A DNA stretch of 64,000 bases from Treponema sp. (GTDB lineage: Bacteria > Spirochaetota > Spirochaetia > Treponematales > Treponemataceae): contig PDOP01000033.1 of assembly GCA_002749205.1 (NCBI GenBank), forward strand, positions 1 to 64,000, in the 5' to 3' direction. Below the pieces are notes generated by a model. That model did not search any database and was not told the origin of the DNA. It was given only the letters and a program-made list of their open reading frames with translations. This document shows positions 16,985-26,613 of this stretch, one piece after another. Both the position numbers and the translations under genes were made by a program. The first letter of the stretch is position 1; every line of letters starts with the position of its first letter.

Positions 16985-19810
16985 TTAGTGTGCCCCACTT
17001 TTTTCGGGTGCAGAAATTGTTTCCGGTGCAGGTGCGGCTTTACCGTCAAAATACAGGAGTGCCGCTACAGAATCCCGTCCCCAGCGTTTTGCTACATCTT
17101 GAGGGGTTTCGCCGGTTGTGTTTTTTTGGTTTATTTTATTGCCCAAGTTTATCAATCGGGTTATGGTTTCTTCGTCAGCCGTTCGAGCCGCATAGTGCAT
17201 TATTCCGTCTCCCATAGGGTCAACCTTATCGCCTGTGTACTGCGACATTATTTCTGTGTATTCAGTTGCATCTTTAAGAGCGTAAGAAAGCGGTGATTCG
17301 CCTTTATTGTTTGTAACAAATACATTTGCACCTGATTTCAAAAAAACTGATACCAAATCATCGTTGTGCTCTTTTACCGCGAGCAATAAAGCGGTGCTTC
17401 CGTTTTTGTTTCGTTTATCAACATAGTAACCTTTATTTAAAAGCAGGTCAAGTTGCTCTGTACTTGCTTTTTCTTTAACTGCTATATGTAACGGCGAAAA
17501 TCCATCGGAGTCTGCCAAGTTTATATCTCTTCCGGTTGTCGCTTTTAGAATTTCCAAGCTCTTTGAAAACGCAATCGAAAGCGGAGTTACTCCATAAGTA
17601 TCGCGTGCCATGGGGTTCCCGCCGGCTTGGACTATTATGTTTATGCTTTCAACGCTTCCTGTTTCAACGGCTTCGTGTAAGGCACTTCGACCGTAAACAT
17701 CTTGTTGAATTACAGAAGCATTTTTATTTATCAATAATTTTGCAATTTCAACTTTGTTTGTAAACATGGCTTCCATCAGAGGGGAGCGTCCCATTTCATC
17801 GCTTGCGTTTACATCAATTCCGTAATCAATTAAAATATTGATAAAATTAACCGCCCCGTGTTTTGCGGCTATATGCAATGCGGTTTTACCTTCCAGATTT
17901 TGACTTTTCAGTAAAGAGCTGTCTTGTGTTAAAGCCAAAACCTTATTTGCCGCTTTATACGAAGACCATTGGACTGCAGTGTGCAAAACTGAATTACCCA
18001 AAAAGTCCCTGCATGTTACATCTATTTTTTCGCCGTCATGACCTATTAAAGCGTCGATACACTTAGGGCAATCTGCTTTTACGGCACTAAATAATGCGTT
18101 TTCGTTATTTTCGTTTTTTGCGTTTATTTTTCCGCCATTGTCCAATATGTATGTAATCATATCGGCACTTTTCCACTCTGCGGCTAAATGCAATGGGGTG
18201 TTTCCGTTGCCGTCTTTTGCGTTAATTGTCTTTTTGTTTAAAAGCCATTCTTCCCTGCCTTCGCGCAAAGTGTAGCTCAGCTTTAATGGAGAATCACCGT
18301 TTACATTTGTATAAAAAATATCTGCGCCGGCATTCAACAGAGCCTCGCCTAAATCTTTATTGTTATTGATAACGGTAAAGTGTAGCGGAGTGTTACCGTC
18401 TTTATCGCGAGTGTTTACTTCGGCTTTATGAGAGAGCAAATACTTAATAATATCCAAACCCGCATTATTTTGAACGGCAATGTGTAAAGGTGTGCAACCT
18501 TTTGAATCTCTTACAGCGATATTGTTTTTAGGTACAACCGTTTTTACAATTTCAAGACCTTTTGAAATTGCAGTGGTAACCGCTGTCTTTCCTTTTATAT
18601 CTTCCGCATGAATATCCGCTCCAAGATCGATGAACACTTTTATCTGCTCAATATTATCTCGCTCAGTTGCAAGCATTAAAGGGGTTTGCCCTTTTTTGTT
18701 TCGCTCATTAAAGTCTGCCCCCGCGGCTATCAACTGCGTGATTTCTGCAGGCTCCACACCGACCCTCGCACAAATATGCAAAGGAGTCTCCCCGTAATTA
18801 TCCTTTATATTAGGATTTGCATTGGAAGAAAGCAACCTGCTGAAAAGAGGGGAGCGGGAAGCCTCAGGCATTACCAAATGAAGCGGCGTGTTTCCAAAAG
18901 CATCTTTGGCATTCGGGTCAGCACCCGCACCTAAAAGCAAAAACGCAAGCTCTACTTGACCGTTTCTTACAGCTTCGTGTAATGGCGTGGAATTCGATAA
19001 ATTCCTTGAATTAACAGGAACCCCCTTACCAAGCAAAAACTCTGCCATACCGATATGCCCGTTAGTTGCCGCCGAATGCAAAGGCGTATTTCCGCCTTCT
19101 CCCTTTAATGCAAAATTCCTTTTGAGGGCCGCCGTTTCAAACCAACTATACTCACCGCCTAAAGGAGTACCCCCTGCAAGCAGAATATCTACCGCAATGT
19201 CAATGGACTGAGCACTGTCAAGATTATCATAAGCCAGCTGCAACGGTGTTTTTCCGTTTGCATCTTTTTTTTCTGTCGGTTTATCCAAAGATAAAATCAA
19301 ATCAACCATCTGCTTATTTTTTTGACTGACTGCAAAATGCAAAGATGTACTGCCCGCAGAGTCCGTTTGATGAATATTCTTCTTTGTAAAAATAGAACCG
19401 AAAGCCCCCTTTTTAACCGCATAATCAAAAGGCGAAACACCGTCATTATCTTTTATATAAATATCAGCGCCAAGCTCGGCTAAAGTTTTAGTCGCATCAA
19501 AACTTTCCTGATACAAACTCAACAATAAAGGGGTCCTTCCGTGAATATCAACAACATCTATATGTGCCCCGCGACTAAGCAAAAACTCGATAATCTCAGA
19601 GTTATTCGCCGCTGCCGCAACATGCAAAAGGCTCATACCCTCATCATCAACAGCATTAACAGAATCACCGTTAAACCTCGCCTTAACACCTTCAACATCG
19701 CCGGCTTGAATTAAATCAACCAACCCTCTATCTACATTTGAAGTCGTCTTACACGAAAAAGCAAAAAAAATACACAAAATAACAAAAGCAAATCGTTTTA
19801 AGTTGTTCAT
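16985..19810 (-). CDS. Large ankyrin-repeat lipoprotein
   Basis: A 941-residue protein made almost entirely of roughly 25 ankyrin repeats (recurrent G.TPLH.A...G and LL..GA.....). A lipoprotein signal peptide is present: MNNLKRFAFVILCIFFAFSC, with FAFSC as the lipobox, so the repeats should be displayed at the inner face of the outer membrane or on the surface. ATG 19810 is chosen because it begins this signal peptide; the frame reaches back to 19825. Ankyrin arrays bind proteins, but the partner is not predictable. It is monocistronic and divergent from chemoreceptor 2. The very similar internal repeats could recombine and change length. Confidence 0.88.
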   Translation of the reverse strand: MNNLKRFAFVILCIFFAFSCKTTSNVDRGLVDLIQAGDVEGVKARFNGDSVNAVDDEGMSLLHVAAAANNSEIIEFLLSRGAHIDVVDIHGRTPLLLSLYQESFDATKTLAELGADIYIKDNDGVSPFDYAVKKGAFGSIFTKKNIHQTDSAGSTSLHFAVSQKNKQMVDLILSLDKPTEKKDANGKTPLQLAYDNLDSAQSIDIAVDILLAGGTPLGGEYSWFETAALKRNFALKGEGGNTPLHSAATNGHIGMAEFLLGKGVPVNSRNLSNSTPLHEAVRNGQVELAFLLLGAGADPNAKDAFGNTPLHLVMPEASRSPLFSRLLSSNANPNIKDNYGETPLHICARVGVEPAEITQLIAAGADFNERNKKGQTPLMLATERDNIEQIKVFIDLGADIHAEDIKGKTAVTTAISKGLEIVKTVVPKNNIAVRDSKGCTPLHIAVQNNAGLDIIKYLLSHKAEVNTRDKDGNTPLHFTVINNNKDLGEALLNAGADIFYTNVNGDSPLKLSYTLREGREEWLLNKKTINAKDGNGNTPLHLAAEWKSADMITYILDNGGKINAKNENNENALFSAVKADCPKCIDALIGHDGEKIDVTCRDFLGNSVLHTAVQWSSYKAANKVLALTQDSSLLKSQNLEGKTALHIAAKHGAVNFINILIDYGIDVNASDEMGRSPLMEAMFTNKVEIAKLLINKNASVIQQDVYGRSALHEAVETGSVESINIIVQAGGNPMARDTYGVTPLSIAFSKSLEILKATTGRDINLADSDGFSPLHIAVKEKASTEQLDLLLNKGYYVDKRNKNGSTALLLAVKEHNDDLVSVFLKSGANVFVTNNKGESPLSYALKDATEYTEIMSQYTGDKVDPMGDGIMHYAARTADEETITRLINLGNKINQKNTTGETPQDVAKRWGRDSVAALLYFDGKAAPAPETISAPEKSGAH

Positions 19811-19954
19811 TAGGAGCCCCCACAAATACTCAACATAATTGTCGGAAAAAAAATAAACAATCTTTACAATTTATATTAGCCACACTCGCCTGAAACACTT
19901 GATTTTTATTAAAACAATTACTATCACAGCACAAATGTCTCAGGCTCGCTTTGG

Positions 19955-20128
19955 CATACAACCCGCGAGCGCGCATAATCTTCTACTCTCTTCTTTATAA
20001 TAGCTATCGATGTTTCGCTAAAGCGAACCATCTTTTTTAAAAACCACAATCGAGCAGAAGGATAGACTGCGCTCGCCAATTAAACGCAACGATTTACAAA
20101 ACACTCCGGTATTCTGCATTAAACCACG
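19955..20128 (+). repeat. Covarying structured repeat, copy A3
   Basis: P1 is GCGAGCGC (19965-19972) with GCGCTCGC (20069-20076). P2 pairs CTTCTACTC with GAGCAGAAG with one mismatch. The TTAAAC and CCGGTATTCTGCATTAAA end blocks are present. It lies in the divergent gap between the ankyrin gene and chemoreceptor 2. Confidence 0.75.
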
Positions 20129-20177
20129 AAAGCACCCTGATAAATTTAAAACAGATAAAAATATCTCTAATGGCTAC

Positions 20178-20206
20178 TTGACATTTCAACACAAGAGTAA
20201 TATTAT
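20178..20206 (+). promoter_or_regulatory. Promoter of chemoreceptor 2
   Basis: TTGACA (20178-20183), a 17-base spacer and TATTAT (20201-20206). There is no poly-C leader here, unlike the other two chemoreceptors. Confidence 0.65.
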
Positions 20207-20244
20207 GATAATGTAATTTGTTTATATCGACGGGAGAAAATATT

Positions 20245-22347
20245 ATGAAAAACCGCTTTTCTATTCAATCAAAGATGATTATTATTTTCAGTTTGCTTAT
20301 GGCAGTCGCACTTTCAGGAACAATTTGGTTTTCTATTACAAGGGCAAGAGCGGCTGTTACCGAAAAAGTCGAAAGACATCTTGTAGATAAAGCCGAAGAT
20401 ACCGCAACAATTATTAATGTAAGACTCTCCTCCTACCTTACCTTTGTATCAGGGTTGAGTACCGACAGTATGTTGCTGCAAGAAGATGTTTCCCCTGTTG
20501 CAAAACTAAAACGCCTAAGTACAGAAGCAAGGATTGTAAACCCGGACACTCCAATCATCGATTGGCGATTATGCTACCTTAAAGGACTTGCTTATAAAAT
20601 GGACGGAACCGTAATTGATGTACGAAACAGAGCTTGTTATAAAAATGCGGCAGAGGGTAAACCCTATGTTTCAAAACCACATAAAACAACAAGCGGGAAA
20701 ATGGTTATAACCTTTGCCCTTCCCATTTATGATACAAAAAAGAAAATTTACGGTGTCCTTTCAGTTGACACGAACGCAGACCTGTTCTCTAAAGATGTTG
20801 CCGATATTCTTGTCGGTAAAACAGGCTATTCCTATATTATAGATGAAACAGGAACAACCATCGCCCATAAAAACATCAAATATGTTGAAGACCAAAACAA
20901 CTTAATCATTGAAGCTAAAGAAAACAAGAATTTGAAATCAACGGCTGAATTCTTACAACACGCAATCAGCACGGAAAAAAGCGACTTGAGCTATTATAAC
21001 TTTGAAGGCAAAAAAAATGTTGCCTCATTCGCAAAAATACCCGGCACCTCTTGGACGGTTGTCGTAAAAGCTCCTTATGAAGAATTTATGGGCACCATTG
21101 ATAATTTGAAACTCATGCTTATTCTCATAAGCACCTGTGTTATTATAGCCGTTGGCATAATCGTGGCATTTGTTGCCCGCCAAATCGTTTATCCGATAAA
21201 ACGCACGGTAACATCATTGAAAAACATATCACAAGGAGACGGAGACCTAACAGTAAGATTACCGGTCAGCGGAAATGACGAAGTATCAGACCTTTCCATA
21301 TACTTTAACGAAACAATTGCAAAAATCCGTAACGCAATTTCATCGGTAAAAGAAAACTCCGAAGGAATGGTTGTTGTTGGACGAGACTTTTATGAAAACT
21401 CAAAAAGCGTTTCAGCACTCATGTCCGCCATTATGCAAAACATCGACAAAGTAAAAAAACAAAGCGTAAGTCAGTCGTCTCATGTTTCCGAAACATCTTC
21501 CAGTGTTGATCAAATTGTTCACACAATCGAAAACCTAAAAGACAGAATCGACTCCCAAGCGGCTTCCGTAATTGAATCGTCTTCGGCAATTGAAGAATTG
21601 GTTGCCAACATTCAATCGGTTATGAAAATACTCGAATCAAACAGTAAGGTTGTATCCAGCTTAAATTCCGCCACAACCTCAGGAAAAGCCGCAGTACAAG
21701 ATACCACCGGTATAGCACGGGCAATCGCTACAGATTCAGAAGGCTTAATTGAAGCAAGCACAATTATTCAAAACATAGCAAGCCAGACTAACCTGTTGGC
21801 GATGAATGCCGCAATCGAAGCGGCACACGCAGGCGATGCCGGAAAAGGCTTTGCAGTTGTTGCAGATGAAATCAGAAAACTCGCCGAAGAATCAAACGCA
21901 CAAGGTCAGAACATTACATCGGTTCTGACAAATTTAAAAAACAAAATAGAATCGCTTAACACTTCCGGCAACTTGCTCAACAACCAATTTGACAGCATAT
22001 TCAACCTGGTAGAAGAAGTAAAACAGCAGGAAGAAACCATTATGCACGCAATGAAAGAGCAAAGCGATGGCAGTTTACAAACATTAAATGCAATTAAAGA
22101 AATCAATTCGATTACGGCAGAAGTAAGAGACGGCTCTGAAGAAATGCTCAATGGCGGAAATCAAGTTGCAAAAACAACACAAGAGCTTGCAGGAATAACC
22201 CGCCAAATAAACAGCAATATGCAAACAATGGTTTCGGACACAGAAGCTCTTAGCGGTAAGGCCGACAGATCCCGCGAGCTTCAAGAAAAAAACAGAGTAG
22301 CAATCCAAGCCGTAAACGAAAAAATAAATCAGTTCAAGTTACAATAG
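20245..22347 (+). CDS. Methyl-accepting chemotaxis protein 2 (double-Cache type)
   Basis: A 700-residue transmembrane chemoreceptor. It has TM1 (about 10-29), a long periplasmic sensor with Cache features ([51 protein letters not shown]), TM2 (about 288-312), HAMP with [18 protein letters not shown], and a signalling tip [18 protein letters not shown] at about 513. The small-pocket pattern is like dCache_1 receptors for amino acids or organic acids, but the ligand is not predictable. ATG 20245 follows GGGAGA; the open frame to 20218 is not needed. It is the most divergent of the three receptors here and ends INQFKLQ. Confidence 0.93.
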   Translation: MKNRFSIQSKMIIIFSLLMAVALSGTIWFSITRARAAVTEKVERHLVDKAEDTATIINVRLSSYLTFVSGLSTDSMLLQEDVSPVAKLKRLSTEARIVNPDTPIIDWRLCYLKGLAYKMDGTVIDVRNRACYKNAAEGKPYVSKPHKTTSGKMVITFALPIYDTKKKIYGVLSVDTNADLFSKDVADILVGKTGYSYIIDETGTTIAHKNIKYVEDQNNLIIEAKENKNLKSTAEFLQHAISTEKSDLSYYNFEGKKNVASFAKIPGTSWTVVVKAPYEEFMGTIDNLKLMLILISTCVIIAVGIIVAFVARQIVYPIKRTVTSLKNISQGDGDLTVRLPVSGNDEVSDLSIYFNETIAKIRNAISSVKENSEGMVVVGRDFYENSKSVSALMSAIMQNIDKVKKQSVSQSSHVSETSSSVDQIVHTIENLKDRIDSQAASVIESSSAIEELVANIQSVMKILESNSKVVSSLNSATTSGKAAVQDTTGIARAIATDSEGLIEASTIIQNIASQTNLLAMNAAIEAAHAGDAGKGFAVVADEIRKLAEESNAQGQNITSVLTNLKNKIESLNTSGNLLNNQFDSIFNLVEEVKQQEETIMHAMKEQSDGSLQTLNAIKEINSITAEVRDGSEEMLNGGNQVAKTTQELAGITRQINSNMQTMVSDTEALSGKADRSRELQEKNRVAIQAVNEKINQFKLQ

Positions 22348-22369
22348 CTTAAGGCTATGGATGCGGTCG

Positions 22370-22412
22370 TTTTTTAAAAGTCGGTTACATTTTGAGACCG
22401 ACTTTTAAAAAA
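22370..22412. terminator. Bidirectional-looking intrinsic terminator after chemoreceptor 2
   Basis: TTTTTTAAAAGTCGGT and its exact complement ACCGACTTTTAAAAAA enclose an 11-base loop. A second hairpin (CTTACAAA...TTTGTAAG, 22413-22440) follows. Confidence 0.65.
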
Positions 22413-22471
22413 CTTACAAACGCTTACGCGATTTTGTAAGCGAAAAAAAACACTCTTTTAGGCAGGTTTAT

Positions 22472-23812
22472 ATGAAAAAAAGAATAAACGATATAATGAT
22501 TGCAGGCTTTGCCCTGTTTGCAATGTTTTTAGGTGCAGGAAACATGATATTCCCGCCAACACTCGGAGCCAATGCCGGTACGAGTTGGTTAGCTTCGTTA
22601 TTGGGCTTTTTGATTACAGGAGTCGGCTTTCCCGTATTGGGCGTTATCTCAATGACCCTATCAAAAGGCGAAGTTGAAGAATTCACAAAAAATTTATCGC
22701 CGTGGTTTTCCACCTTACTTATATCAACAATCTTGTTGATTATAGGGCCTTTATTTGCAATTCCTAGAACGGCGGCAACCACCTACGAAATTGGGGTTCA
22801 CCCGTTTTTAACCGGTATGCTAAACGAAAACGCCCTCAACATAGCAGGTATTGTAGCAAGGCTCGTCTTTTTTATCGCAACATTCATATTTGTTTTAAAT
22901 CCGGGTAAGGTAATAGACACAATAGGCAAATTTCTTACCCCGATTTTAATCATAGTCCTTGCATTGGTTATAGGAAAAGGCATCTTTGCCCCGCTTGGAA
23001 CACCCGCCCCTGTTGAAGACAGAAACTTCTTTTTAATCGGATTTCGCGGCGGATACCAAACTATGGACGCACTCGGCTCTATCTTGCTTGCAATCATCGT
23101 AATTGAAAGTTTGATTGCGCGAGGCTACAAAGGCAGAAAAACACTTTTCTCAATGACAGCAATAATCGGTTTAATTGCCTGTATCGGATTAGCGCTTGTT
23201 TATACGGGGCTTGCATATCTTGGAGCCTCATCAAGCGGACTGCTTGCCGAATCAATGGACAAAACAGACCGCCTCGTTAAAATAGTCGACTTACTTTGGG
23301 GACGATGGGGTAAAACCATATTGGGCTTATCCATAAGTTTTGCCTGCCTTACAACCTCAGTCGGACTTACCACAATCGGCGGAGAATACTTTAGCAAAAA
23401 ACTGAAACTCCCTTACAAACCCGTAGTCGCAATTATAACTATCATCAGTTTTTTCATCTCGATTGTGGGTGTTGAAGGAATAATTCTTTTTGCAGGCCCG
23501 ATACTCGAAATCGTATACCCCGTTGTAATCGCATTGATTTTTATAAACTTTTTTGCAAGGTTTCTTCCAAACTGCTGGTTCACTCGCGGAGCAATAATCG
23601 GAACATTACTTGTAAGTCTTTCTCTCGGAGTTACCTACTTACGAGGCTTTATCAATACAGTATTCAAAACATCACTCGACTTTACCGCAACAAGAGCATT
23701 CTTAGACAAACTTCCACTCGCGGGCATTGGCTTGTCATGGATTGTACCTGCAATAGTATTGGGAATAATCTGCGGAGTCATAGCTATGTTTACAAAAAGC
23801 TGTAAAAAATAA
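22472..23812 (+). CDS. brnQ: Branched-chain amino acid:cation symporter, BrnQ family
   Basis: An inner-membrane carrier of the LIVCS family that imports Leu, Ile and Val with Na+ or H+. The 446 residues contain about twelve hydrophobic segments. The family-typical N terminus is clear: MIAGFALFAMFLGAGNMIFPP (about 9-29), followed by GFPVLGVISM and, later, GLTTIGGEYFSKKL. The start follows GGCAGG weakly. It sits alone between terminator hairpins and repeat A4. It fits the amino-acid fermenting lifestyle suggested by tnaA, grd and opp. Confidence 0.92.
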   Translation: MKKRINDIMIAGFALFAMFLGAGNMIFPPTLGANAGTSWLASLLGFLITGVGFPVLGVISMTLSKGEVEEFTKNLSPWFSTLLISTILLIIGPLFAIPRTAATTYEIGVHPFLTGMLNENALNIAGIVARLVFFIATFIFVLNPGKVIDTIGKFLTPILIIVLALVIGKGIFAPLGTPAPVEDRNFFLIGFRGGYQTMDALGSILLAIIVIESLIARGYKGRKTLFSMTAIIGLIACIGLALVYTGLAYLGASSSGLLAESMDKTDRLVKIVDLLWGRWGKTILGLSISFACLTTSVGLTTIGGEYFSKKLKLPYKPVVAIITIISFFISIVGVEGIILFAGPILEIVYPVVIALIFINFFARFLPNCWFTRGAIIGTLLVSLSLGVTYLRGFINTVFKTSLDFTATRAFLDKLPLAGIGLSWIVPAIVLGIICGVIAMFTKSCKK

Positions 23813-23826
23813 AAATAAAACTTATC

Positions 23827-24040
23827 GCATGATAATGTTGTTTTTAAACAACATTATCATGCTTTATAACCCGCTTCGGTCGCATAATCTTTTGTTCTTT
23901 ACTGTTTAGCTTAATCGGTATTTTACGCTATCGCTACAACCACCTTTTTTTAATTGCACACTCGAACAAAAGGATAGACGACCTACGCAACTTAAGGTTA
24001 AACGAAAATGCTTATGCAGGCGGGAATGCTGCTTTAAACT
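23827..24040 (+). repeat. Covarying structured repeat, copy A4
   Basis: It opens 15 bases after brnQ with a perfect hairpin GCATGATAATGTTG/CAACATTATCATGC (23827-23862). P2 is CTTTTGTTC with GAACAAAAG. P1 is partial (GGTCG with CGACC). The loop has ACGCTATCGCTACAACC. It abuts family C copy C1. Confidence 0.7.
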
Positions 24041-24042
24041 AC

Positions 24043-24236
24043 GCTTAGTACATCGTTTTAGTTTTATGTCGCACGATGAGTTTAGTTTGGGGGGTAGCGG
24101 AGGATATTGCCGATGTTTAATATTTTCAAAAATTGCGAGTTGGAGCGACAAGCGGAAAATCGCAATTTCTATAATTCTAAAAAATAGGCAAGAGCCGAAG
24201 CGAGGGGGAAACACCCCCCTCATAATAAAAACTTTT
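24043..24236 (-). repeat. Family C repeat, copy C1
   Basis: Its first 80 bases are nearly identical to 31271-31350 (TTAGTACATCGTTTTAG..., GGGGGGTAGCGGAGG). Internal pairs are TTGCC/GGCAA and TTGCGA/TCGCAA around a GTTGGAGCGA loop. It ends with a GGGGG...CCCCC hairpin. The architecture resembles family A in inverted orientation. Confidence 0.65.
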
Positions 24237-24258
24237 AATAAAATTCCTAATTTTGGGC

Positions 24259-24287
24259 TTGACAAAAATGCGGAAATTTTATAGTAT
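24259..24287 (+). promoter_or_regulatory. Promoter of the tRNA-Leu/tRNA-Gly unit
   Basis: TTGACA (24259-24264), a 17-base spacer and TAGTAT (24282-24287), 64 bases ahead of tRNA-Leu. Confidence 0.6.
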
Positions 24288-24351
24288 TACACTACTTGAA
24301 ATGTGCATGACTTGAATTTTGAAGAAGTCGTGTGAATTTTGCTGCTCACGA

Positions 24352-24431
24352 GCGAGAGTGGTGGAATTGGCAGACACGCCAGACTTAGGATCTGGTGCCT
24401 AGGCGTAAGGGTTCAAGTCCCTTCTCTCGCA
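24352..24431 (+). tRNA. tRNA-Leu (anticodon TAG)
   Basis: Acceptor stem GCGAGAG pairs with CTCTCGC. The anticodon stem CCAGA/TCTGG carries loop CTTAGGA, giving TAG. The variable arm and GGTTCAAGTCC T-arm are present. CCA is not encoded. Confidence 0.95.
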
Positions 24432-24464
24432 GAATTTCACTCTTGCCGAGTAGTGAGTTTATAT

Positions 24465-24536
24465 GCGGGAATAGCTCAGTGGTAGAGCGCCACCTTGCCA
24501 AGGTGGATGTCGCGAGTTCAATCCTCGTTTCCCGCT
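24465..24536 (+). tRNA. tRNA-Gly (anticodon GCC)
   Basis: Acceptor stem GCGGGAA pairs with TTCCCGC. The anticodon stem CCACC/GGTGG carries loop TTGCCAA, giving GCC. It is co-transcribed with tRNA-Leu, and CCA is not encoded. Confidence 0.95.
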
Positions 24537-24538
24537 TT

Positions 24539-24572
24539 AAGCGATTCGGTAATTTGCCGGATCGCTTTTTTT
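24539..24572 (+). terminator. Rho-independent terminator of the tRNA unit
   Basis: AAGCGATTCGG pairs with CCGGATCGCTT around a 7-base loop and is followed by a run of T. Confidence 0.85.
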
Positions 24573-24612
24573 ATTAACAAATATTAATTTATTTCATTTT
24601 AAGGAAGGATTT

Positions 24613-25974
24613 ATGAAAATTCAGAAGGAACTCAAAAACCTGGACGAATCGAATGTCGAATTAACTGTTACAGTAAGCAAAAAAGATGCAAAAACTAAAT
24701 ATGATGAAATACTGAATAAGTATACCAAAGAGGCTCAGTTGCCCGGTTTTAGAAAGGGTAAGGTTCCGGCAGCTGTTTTACAGCGAAAATACGGTGAAGG
24801 AATTAAGATGGAAGCAGCATCTGAAGTAATCGAAGAATCGCTTAAAGAGCTGTTTGACGAATTTGACAGATACTCAAAACCGCTTGCATATAAACAACCT
24901 GAATTAGTTGGCGAAATAGACTTTAATCCCGAAAAGGACTTTTTGTTTTCGGTTAAATACGATGTTTTTCCAAAAGTAGAGTTCAAAAAAATTGAAGGAT
25001 TTACAATTGAAGTGCCTAAGGTTTCAGGAGAAGATGAAGCTCTGTCAGAATCCTTAAAAGAAGTACAACTGAGAAATTCGTTTGTTAAAGATAAGCCTGA
25101 TTCGGAAGTTGCCGAAAAAGACAATGTTGCAACAATCAATTACTGTGAGCTTGATGAAAACGATGCAACTATTGCCGGCACCGAAAGAGAAGACTTTTCA
25201 TTTCCGATTGGTTCAGAGCATAACTTATATAAAATTGATGATGACATAATCGGAATGAAAAAAGGCGAAGAAAAGATAATAAAAAAGTCTTTTGACAAAG
25301 ATTTTTCCGACCCGTCTCTTGCAGGCAGAGATGTTAAAATAAAGGTAAAACTTACTGCATTAAAATACCGCGAATTGCCTGACTTAGATGATGAATTGGC
25401 ACAGGATGTCAGCCCAAAATACAAAACCCTTGATGACTTAAAAGACAGTCTTTCAAAACAAATTAAAGTATCTGTTGAAAATAAAATTTTAAGTCTTAAA
25501 AAAGAAGCTTTTTTTGATAAAGTATTGGAAGAAAACGAATTTAGATTACCGCAATCGATGATAGATGCAGAGCTTAATTCTCGATGGAATAATTTTGCAA
25601 GCCAAGTCGGGCTGACACCTCAACAACTGGAAGAAACTATAAGCAAAGGTGGCGATGAATTTAACAAAAACGTGTTCTTTAACAGCAATCGAAAAGAATC
25701 CGAGCGTGCTTTAAAAGAAAGGGTTGTTATCGAAACCTTGCTTGAAGAGAAAAAACCTGAAGTAAGCGATGATGAAATAGAAAATGAATACAAGAAGTTA
25801 GCAGAATCGTCTAACTCTACCATCGAAGAAATAAAAGAGCAGTATTCTAAATTGCATTACGAAGAATACTTTAAGGAAACAGTAAAAGAAAGCAAATTGA
25901 TTAAAGAGCTTTTGGAAAAATGCACTATCAAAGAAGGTAAAGCTATTTCTGTAAAAGAGCTGTTTGAAAGATAA
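24613..25974 (+). CDS. tig: Trigger factor (ribosome-associated chaperone and peptidyl-prolyl isomerase)
   Basis: It binds ribosomal protein L23 at the exit tunnel and folds nascent chains. The 453 residues have the usual three parts. The N-terminal ribosome-binding domain contains the signature LPGFRKGKVPAAVL (GFRKGK-type, about 43-56). An FKBP-like PPIase domain spans about 165-245. The long helical C-terminal chaperone arms are rich in Glu and Lys. The start follows AAGGAAGG. It is the first gene of the conserved tig-clpP-clpX cluster and is about 40 bases from clpP. Confidence 0.95.
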   Translation: MKIQKELKNLDESNVELTVTVSKKDAKTKYDEILNKYTKEAQLPGFRKGKVPAAVLQRKYGEGIKMEAASEVIEESLKELFDEFDRYSKPLAYKQPELVGEIDFNPEKDFLFSVKYDVFPKVEFKKIEGFTIEVPKVSGEDEALSESLKEVQLRNSFVKDKPDSEVAEKDNVATINYCELDENDATIAGTEREDFSFPIGSEHNLYKIDDDIIGMKKGEEKIIKKSFDKDFSDPSLAGRDVKIKVKLTALKYRELPDLDDELAQDVSPKYKTLDDLKDSLSKQIKVSVENKILSLKKEAFFDKVLEENEFRLPQSMIDAELNSRWNNFASQVGLTPQQLEETISKGGDEFNKNVFFNSNRKESERALKERVVIETLLEEKKPEVSDDEIENEYKKLAESSNSTIEEIKEQYSKLHYEEYFKETVKESKLIKELLEKCTIKEGKAISVKELFER

Positions 25975-26013
25975 TTTAAGGGAGTTTTGGAGACCCGTTT
26001 AAAATAAAAGCCT

Positions 26014-26613
26014 ATGAATGAAAAAATGAATACATTGGTGCCTTATGTTATAGAAAGAACCGGTGCAGGTGAGCGAAGCTACGATATTTTCTCGCGTCTT
26101 TTAAAAGACAGGATTATATTTGTTGACGGAGAAATAAACGATTTAAGTGCAGACTTAGTTGTTGCCCAGCTTTTGTTTTTAGAATCACAAAATCCCGACA
26201 AAGACATCAGCCTTTACATCAACAGTCCGGGTGGCTCTGTTACCGCAGGATTGGCTATATACGACACAATGCAACATATTCGCCCCGATGTACAGACCAT
26301 CTGTTTGGGTCAAGCCGCCAGCATGGGTGCTGTTTTACTCGCAGGCGGAACTGCAGGCAAAAGATTCGCACTTCCCTCTTCAAGGGTAATGATACATCAA
26401 CCATGGGGAGGCGCACAAGGGCAAGCTTCAGATATTAAAATTCAGGCAAAAGAAATTTTAAGGCTCAAAAAATTGATAATAAGCTATTTCGCAAAAAATA
26501 CAGGCAAAAAGGAAAAACAGGTTACAAACGATATGGAGCGAGACTACTTTATGTCGGCAGAAGAAGCGTGTAAATACGGTATAGTTGATGAAGTAATGAG
26601 TAGAGGTAAATAA
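26014..26613 (+). CDS. clpP: ATP-dependent Clp protease proteolytic subunit
   Basis: A serine peptidase forming the double-heptamer chamber that works with ClpX or ClpA/ClpC. The 199 residues contain the full triad: Ser103 in GQAASMGA, His128 in [12 protein letters not shown] and Asp177 in MERDYFM. The N-terminal [10 protein letters not shown] is typical of the mature gate. ATG 26014 and ATG 26026 are both possible; neither has a close Shine-Dalgarno sequence. The gene overlaps clpX by one base (TAATG), so they are translationally coupled. Confidence 0.95.
   Translation: MNEKMNTLVPYVIERTGAGERSYDIFSRLLKDRIIFVDGEINDLSADLVVAQLLFLESQNPDKDISLYINSPGGSVTAGLAIYDTMQHIRPDVQTICLGQAASMGAVLLAGGTAGKRFALPSSRVMIHQPWGGAQGQASDIKIQAKEILRLKKLIISYFAKNTGKKEKQVTNDMERDYFMSAEEACKYGIVDEVMSRGK

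Noticed and set aside
23827..24236. Autonomous insertion sequence or transposase
   Set aside because: No transposase-like frame is present anywhere in the window; the repeats are non-coding.
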